DNA of 64,000 bases from a bacterium (lineage in GTDB: Bacteria; Krumholzibacteriota; Krumholzibacteriia; Krumholzibacteriales; Krumholzibacteriaceae): the NCBI GenBank assembly GCA_020350885.1, contig CP070727.1, positions 977,960 to 1,041,959 of the forward strand, read 5' to 3'. Under the pieces are notes generated by a model. The model worked only from the letters and a program-made list of their open reading frames with translations, searched no databases and was not told the DNA's origin. The translations under genes were made by a program, and so were the position numbers. Positions 35,105 to 43,392 of the stretch are shown piece after piece (the first letter of the stretch is position 1; every line of letters starts with the position of its first letter).

Positions 35105-36070
35105 ATGCAGATAGCAGAGTTACGTACGGAGGATCTGAAAGCGGAGGAATTCATTTCGCAACAAGTGGGCGAGATCTCATCAGCCGTCGGTGATGGAATC
35201 GCAGTGAACGCCCTCTCGGGGGGTGTGGATTCGTCGGTCGTTACCCTATTGGGGCACCGTGCCATCGGACAGTGCCTGAAGACCTACTTCATCGAAAACG
35301 GTCTTATGCGCGAAGGGGAGCCGCAGCGGATCGTCGAGCTCTTCGGCGGCCTTGGTATCCAGGTCGAGGTGGTCGATGCGCGAGACGAGTTCTTCTCGGC
35401 GCTCAGGGGAGTCACGGATCCCGAAGAGAAACGCGAAGCGATCACACAGACATTCTACAAGAACGTATTCGGACGGGTCGTACGCGAGAGCGGTGCCCGG
35501 TTTCTCCTGCAGGGCACGAACTACACCGATGTCGAGGAGACCGTCGCCGGTGTCAAGCGTCAACATAACATCCTCGAACAGCTCGGCATAGATACTGAGG
35601 CGGAATTCGGTTACAAGGTCCTGGAACCGATCATCCAGCTCAGAAAGTCCGGTGTGCGTGAGGTGGCACGATCCCTTGGGCTTCCCGAGGAGATATATGC
35701 CCGCCCGCCGTTTCCCGGACCTGCGTTGGCGGCGAGGGTCATCGGGGAGGTAACGCCGGAGCGTATTGCGACCGTCCGCAGGGCGACGGCGATCGTCGAG
35801 GAGATCCTGCGCGACTGTGGAGCGTTTCAGTATCTGGCGATCCTGCACGAAGACAGGGTCACAGGGGTGCGTGAGGGCAGGCGCGATTTCGGAAACCAGA
35901 TCGAGATCCGTTGCTGGGACAGCGTGGATGCGAGGATTGGAACACCCACGCGGCTTCCGCACGAGACGCTTTCCGAACTAGCTGCCCGGATCACCGACGA
36001 GGTGCCAGGTGTGGTGAGCGTGACGTACAACATTGCAAGCAAACCTCCCTCAACGATCGAACCGGTGTAG
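35105..36070 (+). CDS. GuaA-like ATP pyrophosphatase lacking a glutamine amidotransferase domain
   Basis: Homologue of the C-terminal half of GMP synthase. The 321-residue product has the ATP-PPase P-loop LSGGVDSSV (about residues 38-46), LLQGTNYTDVEET, FPGPALAARVIGEVTPERI and the terminal ASKPPSTIEPV. It resembles archaeal GMP synthase subunit B in lacking the GATase domain. However, the nucleotide-binding HHNVGGLP segment of true GuaA is replaced by RQHNILEQLG, and the C-terminal TIEWE is altered. It may therefore be a divergent amidotransferase-independent enzyme rather than the main GMP synthase. No guaB or GATase lies nearby. GGGAGG precedes the ATG. Confidence 0.75.
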   Translation: MQIAELRTEDLKAEEFISQQVGEISSAVGDGIAVNALSGGVDSSVVTLLGHRAIGQCLKTYFIENGLMREGEPQRIVELFGGLGIQVEVVDARDEFFSALRGVTDPEEKREAITQTFYKNVFGRVVRESGARFLLQGTNYTDVEETVAGVKRQHNILEQLGIDTEAEFGYKVLEPIIQLRKSGVREVARSLGLPEEIYARPPFPGPALAARVIGEVTPERIATVRRATAIVEEILRDCGAFQYLAILHEDRVTGVREGRRDFGNQIEIRCWDSVDARIGTPTRLPHETLSELAARITDEVPGVVSVTYNIASKPPSTIEPV

Positions 36071-36078
36071 GGGGGAAC

Positions 36079-36786
36079 GTGAAGGTCATTGGATTACTCG
36101 GCGGCATGAGCTGGGAATCTACGCTGACGTACTACCGCATCATCAACGAGGGGGTGCGGGCCCGTCTGGGTGGTTCCCACTCGGCCGAATGCGTCATCTA
36201 CTCGGTCGACTTTGAACCGGTCGAGCAGCTCCAGCACGAAGGTCGGTGGGATGAGCTCACGGAGGTCCTGATACGCTGTGCGCAGAGGATCGAAGCGGGC
36301 GGTGCCCAGCTGCTTCTCATCTGTACAAATACGATGCATCGTATGGCTGATGAGGTAGAGGCGGCGATCACGATTCCCCTTATCCATATTGTCGATGCCA
36401 CAGCCGAGGAGATAGTACGGGCGGGGATCGGAACGGTCGGGCTTCTCGGCACCAGGTTTACCATGGAGGAGGACTTCTACCGTGAACGGCTCCGTCTCGG
36501 ATTCGGCATCAATGTCGTGATTCCCGGCGAGGAGGATCGTGAGACGGTACACGGGGTGATCTATGAGGAGCTGGTCAGGGGGAGGATCGAGGAACGATCG
36601 CGCCTGGAATTCACACGGGTGATCGAATCGCTGGCGGATCGCGGCGCCGGCGGGATCGTGCTCGGGTGCACGGAGATTCCGTTACTGGTGGGTCCTGATG
36701 ACACCGATGTGCCGCTCTTTGATACGACGCGGATCCACGCCACGGCGGCGGTGGCGGCCGCACTCGGAGCGGGGGGCCATCCATGA
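36079..36786 (+). CDS. Aspartate/glutamate racemase family protein
   Basis: Cofactor-independent racemase fold (YgeA/RacX-like). The 235-residue product has GLLGGMSWESTLTYY at the N-terminus, the first catalytic Cys in LICTNTMH and the second in GIVLGCTEIPLL; both thiols of the two-base mechanism are present. The GTG start at 36079 follows GGGGGGAA and lies eight bases after the preceding stop. The stop overlaps the next gene as ATGA. The amino acid could be aspartate, glutamate or a broader set. Confidence 0.88.
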   Translation: MKVIGLLGGMSWESTLTYYRIINEGVRARLGGSHSAECVIYSVDFEPVEQLQHEGRWDELTEVLIRCAQRIEAGGAQLLLICTNTMHRMADEVEAAITIPLIHIVDATAEEIVRAGIGTVGLLGTRFTMEEDFYRERLRLGFGINVVIPGEEDRETVHGVIYEELVRGRIEERSRLEFTRVIESLADRGAGGIVLGCTEIPLLVGPDDTDVPLFDTTRIHATAAVAAALGAGGHP

Positions 36787-37556
36787 GGGGAACGGTCGGT
36801 TCCTGGCTTCTCAAGCAGCCGATCGCACACAGGGGTTACCACTCCGGTGATCACGCGTGTCCGGAGAACTCGATTGCGGCGTGTGAACGTGCGATCGAGA
36901 AGGAATTCGCCATCGAGATCGACATCCAGTCGACCGCCGACGATCGACTCGTCGTCTTCCATGACGATAACATTCTCAGGATGACCGGTATCGACGGGGC
37001 GGTGCGGTCCATGGAAGCCGGCCGGCTCTGCTCTTTTCGTCTCCTTGGCTCGGACGAGACCATTCCGCTCCTCGTCGATGTGCTCGAGCTCGTCGGTGAC
37101 CGGGTACCGCTGCTCATCGAGATCAAGAACAGGGGGCGGGTGGGGGCGATGGAGAGGCGTCTTCTACAGCTTCTCCTGCACTACCAGGGCCGCATCGCCG
37201 TCCAGTCGTTCAATCCATTCTCGATTCGCTGGTTCCGGATTCATGCACCGCGCATCGAGCGGGGTCTCGTCTCCGGAGATTTCAGGCACGAACCCATCGC
37301 ATGGTACCGGAAACTCATCCTCAAACATCTCCTCCTCTCGAATATATGCTGTCCGCATTTCATCAATTATGATATACAATCGCTGCCGAACCGGGCGACC
37401 GATCGGCACAGGAGACTCGGGATCTCTATCATCGGCTGGACAGCGAGGTCGATGGAGGAATATATGCGGGCACGACAGCTGTGCGAGAACGTCGTATTCG
37501 AGGGCTTCGATCCAACCGAGATGGACCGTGACGGTGCCGTGCCCCATGGAACGTAA
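36783..37556 (+). CDS. Glycerophosphodiester phosphodiesterase
   Basis: GDPD-family TIM barrel that releases glycerol-3-phosphate from glycerophosphodiesters. The 257-residue product shows the family motifs: IAHRGYHSG ... PENSIAACERAIE, then EIDIQSTADDRLVVFHDD. These supply the catalytic His, Glu, Asp and second His. LIEIK and a C-terminal IIGWT segment complete the fold. There is no signal peptide, so it is probably cytoplasmic. It overlaps the racemase gene by four bases and precedes the sugar permeases by 51 bases. Confidence 0.9.
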   Translation: MRGTVGSWLLKQPIAHRGYHSGDHACPENSIAACERAIEKEFAIEIDIQSTADDRLVVFHDDNILRMTGIDGAVRSMEAGRLCSFRLLGSDETIPLLVDVLELVGDRVPLLIEIKNRGRVGAMERRLLQLLLHYQGRIAVQSFNPFSIRWFRIHAPRIERGLVSGDFRHEPIAWYRKLILKHLLLSNICCPHFINYDIQSLPNRATDRHRRLGISIIGWTARSMEEYMRARQLCENVVFEGFDPTEMDRDGAVPHGT

Positions 37557-37607
37557 CGATCCCGTGCAGCCGTGTTACCGTATCGGATCACGGCACTGCC
37601 GTAGCGA

Positions 37608-38483
37608 ATGAAAACGAAATACTTGATATGGTTCTTCCTGCTGCCGTCGGTAGTGGTGATCGGCTGCGTGGTCTTCTATCCCTTCCTCTACAACTTCTAC
37701 ATATCCACAACGAATATGAGCCTCTACCACATCAGGGATTACACTTTCAAGGGACTCGTGAACTACAGGGAGATATTCTCCGAACCAGATCTCTACTACT
37801 ATTTCGGGAAGACGATCATCTGGACACTCGTGAACCTCTTCTTTCATCTCGTGCTCGGTATCTCGATCGCCATGCTGCTGAACAGACGTATCGTCGGCCG
37901 CTCGGTATTCCGTGCGCTCCTGATACTGCCGTGGGCGATGCCCCAGTACATCAGCGCACTCACCTGGAAGGGGATGTTCAACTATCAGTACGGCTCGATC
38001 AACCTTATTCTGCAAAAGCTATTCCACGTACAGGGCATCGAATGGTTCTCGAACGAGACGTGGGCTTTTGTCGCCCCAATCCTGACCAATATCTGGCTCG
38101 GATTCCCCTTTATCATGGTCGTGACCCTCGGCGGATTGCAGAGTATCCCGCGTGATCTCTACGAGGCGGCGGAGATAGACGGGGCCTCTGCGATTCAGCG
38201 CTTCACGCACATCACACTGCCGATGCTCAAGCCGGTTCTCACTCCGGCGGTTATTCTCGGCACGATCTGGACCTTCAACAACCTGAATGTCATCTGGCTC
38301 GTGACCGAGCGTGGCCTTCCTGCCGACAAGTCGCACATACTCGTGACCTACGTATACAAAGCTGCATTCACCTACTACCGCTACGGCTATGCGGCGGCTT
38401 TTTCGATATTCATCTTCATAATTCTGCTCATCTTCGTGCTCGTCTATCTCAAGCAGACGAGAACCTTGGAGAGGGAGGCCTAG
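37608..38483 (+). CDS. Sugar ABC transporter permease, MalF-type
   Basis: First inner-membrane subunit of a CUT1 carbohydrate importer. The 291-residue product shows about six helices and the cytoplasmic EAA loop EAAEIDGASAIQRFTHITLP (about residues 185-204), which contacts the MalK-type ATPase. It lacks the large periplasmic P2 loop of E. coli MalF, as is usual outside enterobacteria. The next gene starts at the very next base. Confidence 0.9.
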   Translation: MKTKYLIWFFLLPSVVVIGCVVFYPFLYNFYISTTNMSLYHIRDYTFKGLVNYREIFSEPDLYYYFGKTIIWTLVNLFFHLVLGISIAMLLNRRIVGRSVFRALLILPWAMPQYISALTWKGMFNYQYGSINLILQKLFHVQGIEWFSNETWAFVAPILTNIWLGFPFIMVVTLGGLQSIPRDLYEAAEIDGASAIQRFTHITLPMLKPVLTPAVILGTIWTFNNLNVIWLVTERGLPADKSHILVTYVYKAAFTYYRYGYAAAFSIFIFIILLIFVLVYLKQTRTLEREA

Positions 38484-39332
38484 GTGGAAAGGCGCAGCAG
38501 AAATGTTACGGGTATCATCCGGAAGGTCTCGATCTATGTCCTTCTCGTCTTTATTACGCTGGTCACGGTCTATCCGATCGTCCAGATCTTCGGTATCTCG
38601 CTCCGTCCTTCCGATCAGCTCTATTCAACCTCGCTCAAGATAATCCCCGATGATGCAACCTTCGAGGCTTACCGCACCGTGCTCTTCGAGAAGGATTTCT
38701 TCACCTGGCTGCGCAACAGTCTGATCGTCGCCCTCTCCGTTTCCATCTTCGGGGTTGCGCTCGCCTCGACCGCCGGGTATGCGTTCTCGCGCTTCCGTTT
38801 CAGGGGGCACAGGGCGGGCCTCGTCGTCATCCTCATCACGCAGATGTTTCCGGCGACGATGCTGCTTCTTCCCCTGTATGTCTTGATGAAGCGTTTCGGA
38901 TTGATCGATACCCTCCTGGGTATCATTATCGCCTATACGGCGACCGCACTCCCCTTCTGCATCTGGACGATGAAAGGTTACTACGATACGATACCGCGGG
39001 ATCTTGAGGAGGCCGCGGTCATCGACGGTACAACGCAGCTCGGGGCGTTCCTTCGCGTCACGCTGCCGCTGTCGGCACCGGCGCTCACCATCACGGGACT
39101 CTTCAGTTACATGGCCGGCTGGTCTGAGTTCATCGTCGCCCGTGTCATTATCAACAGGCAGGGCCTTTACACGCTTCCCCTCGGACTCGAGAGCCTCAGC
39201 AGCACCTTCCAGACAGAGTGGGCCAACTACGCCGCAGGAAGTATCATCGTCTGCATCCCGGTCGTCGTGCTCTTTTTGCTGCTGAGCAAGTTCCTCATCT
39301 CCGGCCTCACGCTCGGCGGCGTGAAGGGGTAG
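38484..39332 (+). CDS. Sugar ABC transporter permease, MalG-type
   Basis: Second CUT1 permease subunit. The 282-residue product has about six helices and the EAA loop EEAAVIDGTTQLGAFLRVTL (about residues 175-194). It ends KFLISGLTLGGVKG, the conserved MalG tail. The GTG start immediately follows the MalF-type stop. The ATPase gene lies opposite and convergent, 119 bases away. Confidence 0.9.
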   Translation: MERRSRNVTGIIRKVSIYVLLVFITLVTVYPIVQIFGISLRPSDQLYSTSLKIIPDDATFEAYRTVLFEKDFFTWLRNSLIVALSVSIFGVALASTAGYAFSRFRFRGHRAGLVVILITQMFPATMLLLPLYVLMKRFGLIDTLLGIIIAYTATALPFCIWTMKGYYDTIPRDLEEAAVIDGTTQLGAFLRVTLPLSAPALTITGLFSYMAGWSEFIVARVIINRQGLYTLPLGLESLSSTFQTEWANYAAGSIIVCIPVVVLFLLLSKFLISGLTLGGVKG

Positions 39333-39450
39333 CACGCGGCACCGCCCGTACGGTTTTACGCGTATCACCGCATCCCGGATCGATCGACATCCGGTTCCCC
39401 GGTGCCGTTCCGTCATGTACCCGTGCGTGGGTGTGTGAGAATCGTGTGTA

Positions 39451-40557
39451 TTACGATGCGGCGAGGGACCTGCCCGTCTCGCTCTCGAAGAGATGTATCC
39501 TGTCGAGGTTCAGAAAGAGCTCGACCGTATCACCGACGGAGTAAGTCGTCTGCGAGGGTTCCCGAGCGACGATCTCCTTGTCACCACATTTCAGGTGGAA
39601 GATGATCTCGTTACCGAGGGGCTCCGCAACCTCGACCGCCGCCGGGCAGGCATGTAGATTCACCTCGGGTATTTCGGGCTTTTCCAGGTAGATGTCCTCC
39701 GGACGTATCCCGATCGTGACCGAACGTTCGGAGTATCCTCGGAGGGTTTCGCTGAAACGCTTCGGAATGGGGATGCCGGTAAAGGAGGTTCTGACCTCGG
39801 GTGCCTCAGTACCCGTGATCTCACCTTCGATGAAGTTCATGGCCGGAGAGCCGATGAAGGCGGCCACGAATCGTTCGGCGGGCCTGTCGTAGAGCTCGAG
39901 CGGCGTGCCTACCTGCAGGATTCGACCCTCGTGCATGACGGCCAATCGATCACCGAGCGTCATCGCCTCTACTTGGTCGTGTGTCACGTAGATCATTGTC
40001 GTCTGGATCTTGAGGTTGAGCTTGCGGATCTCGGTACGCATCTGCACGCGCATCTTTGCGTCGAGGTTCGAGAGCGGCTCATCGAAAAGGAAGACACTCG
40101 GTTTCCGCACGATCGAGCGGCCGAGTGCCACGCGCTGGCGCTGTCCCCCCGAGAGGGCCTTCGGTTTCCGTTCCAAGAGCCCGTCGATCCCGAGGATACC
40201 GGCCGCCTCCTCGACCCTGGTTCGGATCTCGTCCTTGGGATACTTCCTGAGCTTGAGCCCGAAGGCCATATTGTCGTACACAGACATGTGCGGATAGAGG
40301 GCGTAGTTCTGAAATACCATCGCCACGTTCCGGTCCTTCGGAGGGAGATCGTTCACGACCGTGCCGTCGAAGCGTATCTCTCCCTCCGTGGTGTCCTCGA
40401 GACCGGCAACCATTCGAAGCACCGTTGATTTTCCACAACCGGACGGTCCGACGAGGACGAGAAGCTCCTTGTCTTCGATCGTGAGATTGATGTCCGTGGC
40501 AGCGACGATATTCCCGCTGTAAATCTTTTGGACGTTCGTGAATGTTACTTCAGCCAT
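39451..40557 (-). CDS. Sugar ABC transporter ATPase, MalK/UgpC/MsmX-type
   Basis: Energises CUT1 importers. The 368-residue product has Walker A GPSGCGKST, Q-loop FQNYALYPH, signature LSGGQRQRVALGRSI, Walker B VFLFDEPLSNLD, switch His in YVTHDQ, and a C-terminal OB/TOBE regulatory domain (about residues 240-360). It is the only MalK-type ATPase in the window and so is the likely partner of the permeases at 37608-39332. AGAGGA precedes the ATG. It is divergent from the debranching enzyme across a 115-base gap. Confidence 0.92.
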   Translation of the reverse strand: MAEVTFTNVQKIYSGNIVAATDINLTIEDKELLVLVGPSGCGKSTVLRMVAGLEDTTEGEIRFDGTVVNDLPPKDRNVAMVFQNYALYPHMSVYDNMAFGLKLRKYPKDEIRTRVEEAAGILGIDGLLERKPKALSGGQRQRVALGRSIVRKPSVFLFDEPLSNLDAKMRVQMRTEIRKLNLKIQTTMIYVTHDQVEAMTLGDRLAVMHEGRILQVGTPLELYDRPAERFVAAFIGSPAMNFIEGEITGTEAPEVRTSFTGIPIPKRFSETLRGYSERSVTIGIRPEDIYLEKPEIPEVNLHACPAAVEVAEPLGNEIIFHLKCGDKEIVAREPSQTTYSVGDTVELFLNLDRIHLFESETGRSLAAS

Positions 40558-40594
40558 ACTGGAATCCTCTGCTTGAAGAACTCTAGAGGAGGGT

Positions 40595-40623
40595 GGTACC
40601 TTCAGTCAAGTGAAGATGGTACC
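40595..40623. promoter_or_regulatory. Inverted repeat between the divergent ATPase and debranching genes
   Basis: GGTACCTTCA (40595-40604) is mirrored by TGAA (40611-40614) and GGTACC (40618-40623), with a three-base interruption in the right arm. It sits in the divergent gap of two alpha-glucan genes, where a shared operator would be expected. Function is inference. Confidence 0.35.
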
Positions 40624-40672
40624 GTCCGGCTCGCAGGGGCCTCGGTGAGTCACATGCGAAGGAGTCGTCAGG

Positions 40673-43207
40673 GTGATATACTCACGATATGTGAATGCGC
40701 GCGGTACCGTGCCGAATCGCAAACATCATATACGGACGGGTGACGTTCGGCACATTAGCTCCACCGTCCTGCTGGCCGTACTCGTCGCCGTTGCCTGCAT
40801 CGGAGTGTGTACCGGTTGCGGTCCGGCCGCGGGAACGCGCGACTCCGGGGGTGATTTTGTGAATGAATCAGTACCGGGGGAACTGATCCGGGAGGCCGAA
40901 TCGACACGTGTGCGCTGGGAGATCGTCGTTGGTGCAGGCGCATCACGCGAGTTCATTTACACGAACAAGGTTGCCACACACTTCAGCGGGGAGGCTACGG
41001 GGGCGCACAGCAGAAGCTACCATGGCCTTTTCTGCGCCATGCACGAATACCTCGACTCGTGGGATCTCCACGTAAACGGGGAGCCGATCGATCCGGGCAC
41101 GATCGCCAGAAGCTTTGCCTTTCCACACGTTCTGTATAGAGAGTATCCGCATGCCGGGCTCGTCGAGGAGATCTTCGTGCCGGATGTCGAGAACGGACTC
41201 GTCGTCCGCTTCGGTGGTTCGCTGACCGGAGAATGTGCACTCGTCCCCTGGATCGATATGCGTTTCATATGGGATGTACCGCAGCCCGAGTACCGCATCT
41301 TCTGGGAGGAGGGTAACAACCTGCTTCTCGTCTCGCGGGTCGATGCCCCGTTTGCACAGGGACGGCCTCGATGGCTGGCCGTCACAGCCGATTGCGGTCT
41401 CCGCTTCATCGCGGAGGAACGGCGACGTGAAACACACTATCCGAAGGATGCTGCAAGACGGGCTATGGGCAAAACGTATCCCTTCTCACCCGGCCGATTG
41501 TTGTTTCTGTTCGAGGGGCCCACCCCTCTACACGTCACCGTTGCATTCGGTCTGGGAGTGAGCGAGGAAGAGGCTGCCTCCCAGGCGCTCCGGCTGGTTA
41601 CCGGTTACGAGGAACTGAAACGTGTAAAGCTTGCGCGCGTTGAGGGACTCTTCTCTCTCGCCTCGGTAGAGACTGAGAACGAGCGGTTCAACAGGGCGCT
41701 CAGGTGGGCGCGCGTCTCCATGGACAACCTGATCATGGACCAGCGCGGCCGCGGCATCTATGCCGGATTTCACTGGTTTCCGAACTATTGGGGCAGGGAC
41801 AGCTTCATCTGCCTTCCCGGGGCGTGCCTGGCGACGGGGGCGATGCAAGAGGCCCGGGAGATTCTTCTATCATTCATGGAGTATCAGCAAACGGAATCCG
41901 GCAGCCGCCACCTGGGGCGCTTCCCGAACATCGTAAATCCCCAGAATCTGCAGTACGCCGGCGTCGACGGTACCTGGTGGCTCGTGCGGGCCGCCTGGAA
42001 ATACTACCGGGCGAGCGGCGACCGGGACTTTCTCCTGCGCGCCTTTCCCCGGATAGAGCTCGCTATTGAGGGAGCCCTCGCTCATGCAGTCGACGGATTG
42101 GGTTTTCTCACGCACGGCGACGGAGAGACCTGGATGGATGCGGGTGGGGAGGCACATCCATATTCCCCCCGGGGGAGCAGGGCGGTCGAGGTGCAGGCGT
42201 TGTTTCATCACGGCCTCCTCGTCGGGGCCGTATGGGCGCGTGAGCTCGCGGCCGCCGAGGGCCGTGGAGGGCCTGCCGCCGCAGGTGCGGGTGAAGCGGT
42301 CGTGGTTGACACCACGCACCTCGAACGATTGGCGAGTCGATGGGAGCAACGGGCGCAGCGTCTGCGTGAAAGCTTCAACAACCTTTTTTGGAACAGGCAG
42401 GCAGGGACACTCTACGATCATTTGAATGCAGACGGGAGCCCTGATGGCCAGATACGCCCGAACGCGATTCTGGCCCTCTGGGTGTCGCTGGATGTTGCTG
42501 ATTGTGAACCGGGGCCGATGAACGACGACCGGTTCGATTTTCTCGAGCGGAACAGGTTGCTCACGCACCGGCAGGCCGCATCGATTGTCGGCACTGCATT
42601 GAAGACGATCTGTCTCGAGCACGGAATCGCATCACTCTCACCAGACGATCCTGCCTTTCATCCGCATCACCTGAATCTCGAACGCTACTACTATGATGAG
42701 GCGTATCACAACGGGGACGTGTGGGAGTGGTTGTCGGGACCCATGGCGAGCTGCCTGCTCGCCGTCGGCGAGGTTGAGACGGCGTGGGATCTCGTGGCGC
42801 CGCTCGTTGACGAGATTCTCGATGAGGCGTGCGTGGGCAGCCTCAGAGAGATCAGAGACGGTCTCCATGAGGAGGGCAGGGAGGAGTTCGGGGGTGCCAC
42901 GAGCCAGGCTTGGTCGTTGGCCGAGTTTATCAGGATCTGTCATACCGGTTTCATACGGGCGGGGCCCCCCGAGGGGGGTGTACATCCGGGAACGGATGCA
43001 ACGGGCGCCGGATCCCCCGTGACGATCACGCACGGAGTTGCGGACCCGCAGCAGTTACCTCTGGCCTGGGGTCGTACACGGTTTTTCGTTCCCCTGCTTC
43101 TCGCACCGCACGTACGACCGTCCGGGGCCTACCTCACGGTTCGAGGTGTTGCGGTGCCCGGGGCGGAGGGCCGGAAACGGGCTCAACCCCTGCGACGTCT
43201 CCGGTAG
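40673..43207 (+). CDS. Lipoprotein glycogen-debranching enzyme (amylo-alpha-1,6-glucosidase, GH133-like)
   Basis: The 844-residue product has a signal and lipobox-like Cys (GVCTGC, about residue 49), then an N-terminal GDE domain starting near residue 75 (REFIYTNKVATHFSG ... RSYHGLF). A C-terminal (alpha/alpha)6 barrel follows (about 330-780) with WFPNYWGRDSFICLPG, DAGGEAHPYSPRGSRAVEVQ, QIRPNAILALW and GGATSQAWSLAEFIR, all typical of prokaryotic GDE. Such enzymes are normally cytoplasmic, so an exported, lipid-anchored form is unusual. About 60 residues after the GDE core are low-complexity. GTG 40673 follows AAGGAG by eight bases. It probably removes branch points from imported or surface-bound glucan. 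Confidence 0.87.
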   Translation: MIYSRYVNARGTVPNRKHHIRTGDVRHISSTVLLAVLVAVACIGVCTGCGPAAGTRDSGGDFVNESVPGELIREAESTRVRWEIVVGAGASREFIYTNKVATHFSGEATGAHSRSYHGLFCAMHEYLDSWDLHVNGEPIDPGTIARSFAFPHVLYREYPHAGLVEEIFVPDVENGLVVRFGGSLTGECALVPWIDMRFIWDVPQPEYRIFWEEGNNLLLVSRVDAPFAQGRPRWLAVTADCGLRFIAEERRRETHYPKDAARRAMGKTYPFSPGRLLFLFEGPTPLHVTVAFGLGVSEEEAASQALRLVTGYEELKRVKLARVEGLFSLASVETENERFNRALRWARVSMDNLIMDQRGRGIYAGFHWFPNYWGRDSFICLPGACLATGAMQEAREILLSFMEYQQTESGSRHLGRFPNIVNPQNLQYAGVDGTWWLVRAAWKYYRASGDRDFLLRAFPRIELAIEGALAHAVDGLGFLTHGDGETWMDAGGEAHPYSPRGSRAVEVQALFHHGLLVGAVWARELAAAEGRGGPAAAGAGEAVVVDTTHLERLASRWEQRAQRLRESFNNLFWNRQAGTLYDHLNADGSPDGQIRPNAILALWVSLDVADCEPGPMNDDRFDFLERNRLLTHRQAASIVGTALKTICLEHGIASLSPDDPAFHPHHLNLERYYYDEAYHNGDVWEWLSGPMASCLLAVGEVETAWDLVAPLVDEILDEACVGSLREIRDGLHEEGREEFGGATSQAWSLAEFIRICHTGFIRAGPPEGGVHPGTDATGAGSPVTITHGVADPQQLPLAWGRTRFFVPLLLAPHVRPSGAYLTVRGVAVPGAEGRKRAQPLRRLR

Positions 43208-43256
43208 CAGGATCAGGGGCACTTGCAATAGAACGGCATCGATGGTACGATTGTAG

Positions 43257-43290
43257 GCAGCGGGGGGCGATTCATGCTCCCCGCCGCTGC
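43257..43290 (+). other. GC-rich hairpin between the debranching enzyme and dprA
   Basis: GCAGCGGGGGGC and GCTCCCCGCCGCTGC form a strong, slightly bulged stem around a seven-base loop. No U-tract follows, so it may be a weak or factor-assisted terminator. Confidence 0.4.
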
Positions 43291-43392
43291 GATGCATGTT
43301 GGGTTGTGGTGTGGACGACGGGTTTCAGGCGGTACACGTCATCTCTCCCGTTATATTCGTCGTCAGAGCTTCGTGTCGTGTGGAGGTGGTCG

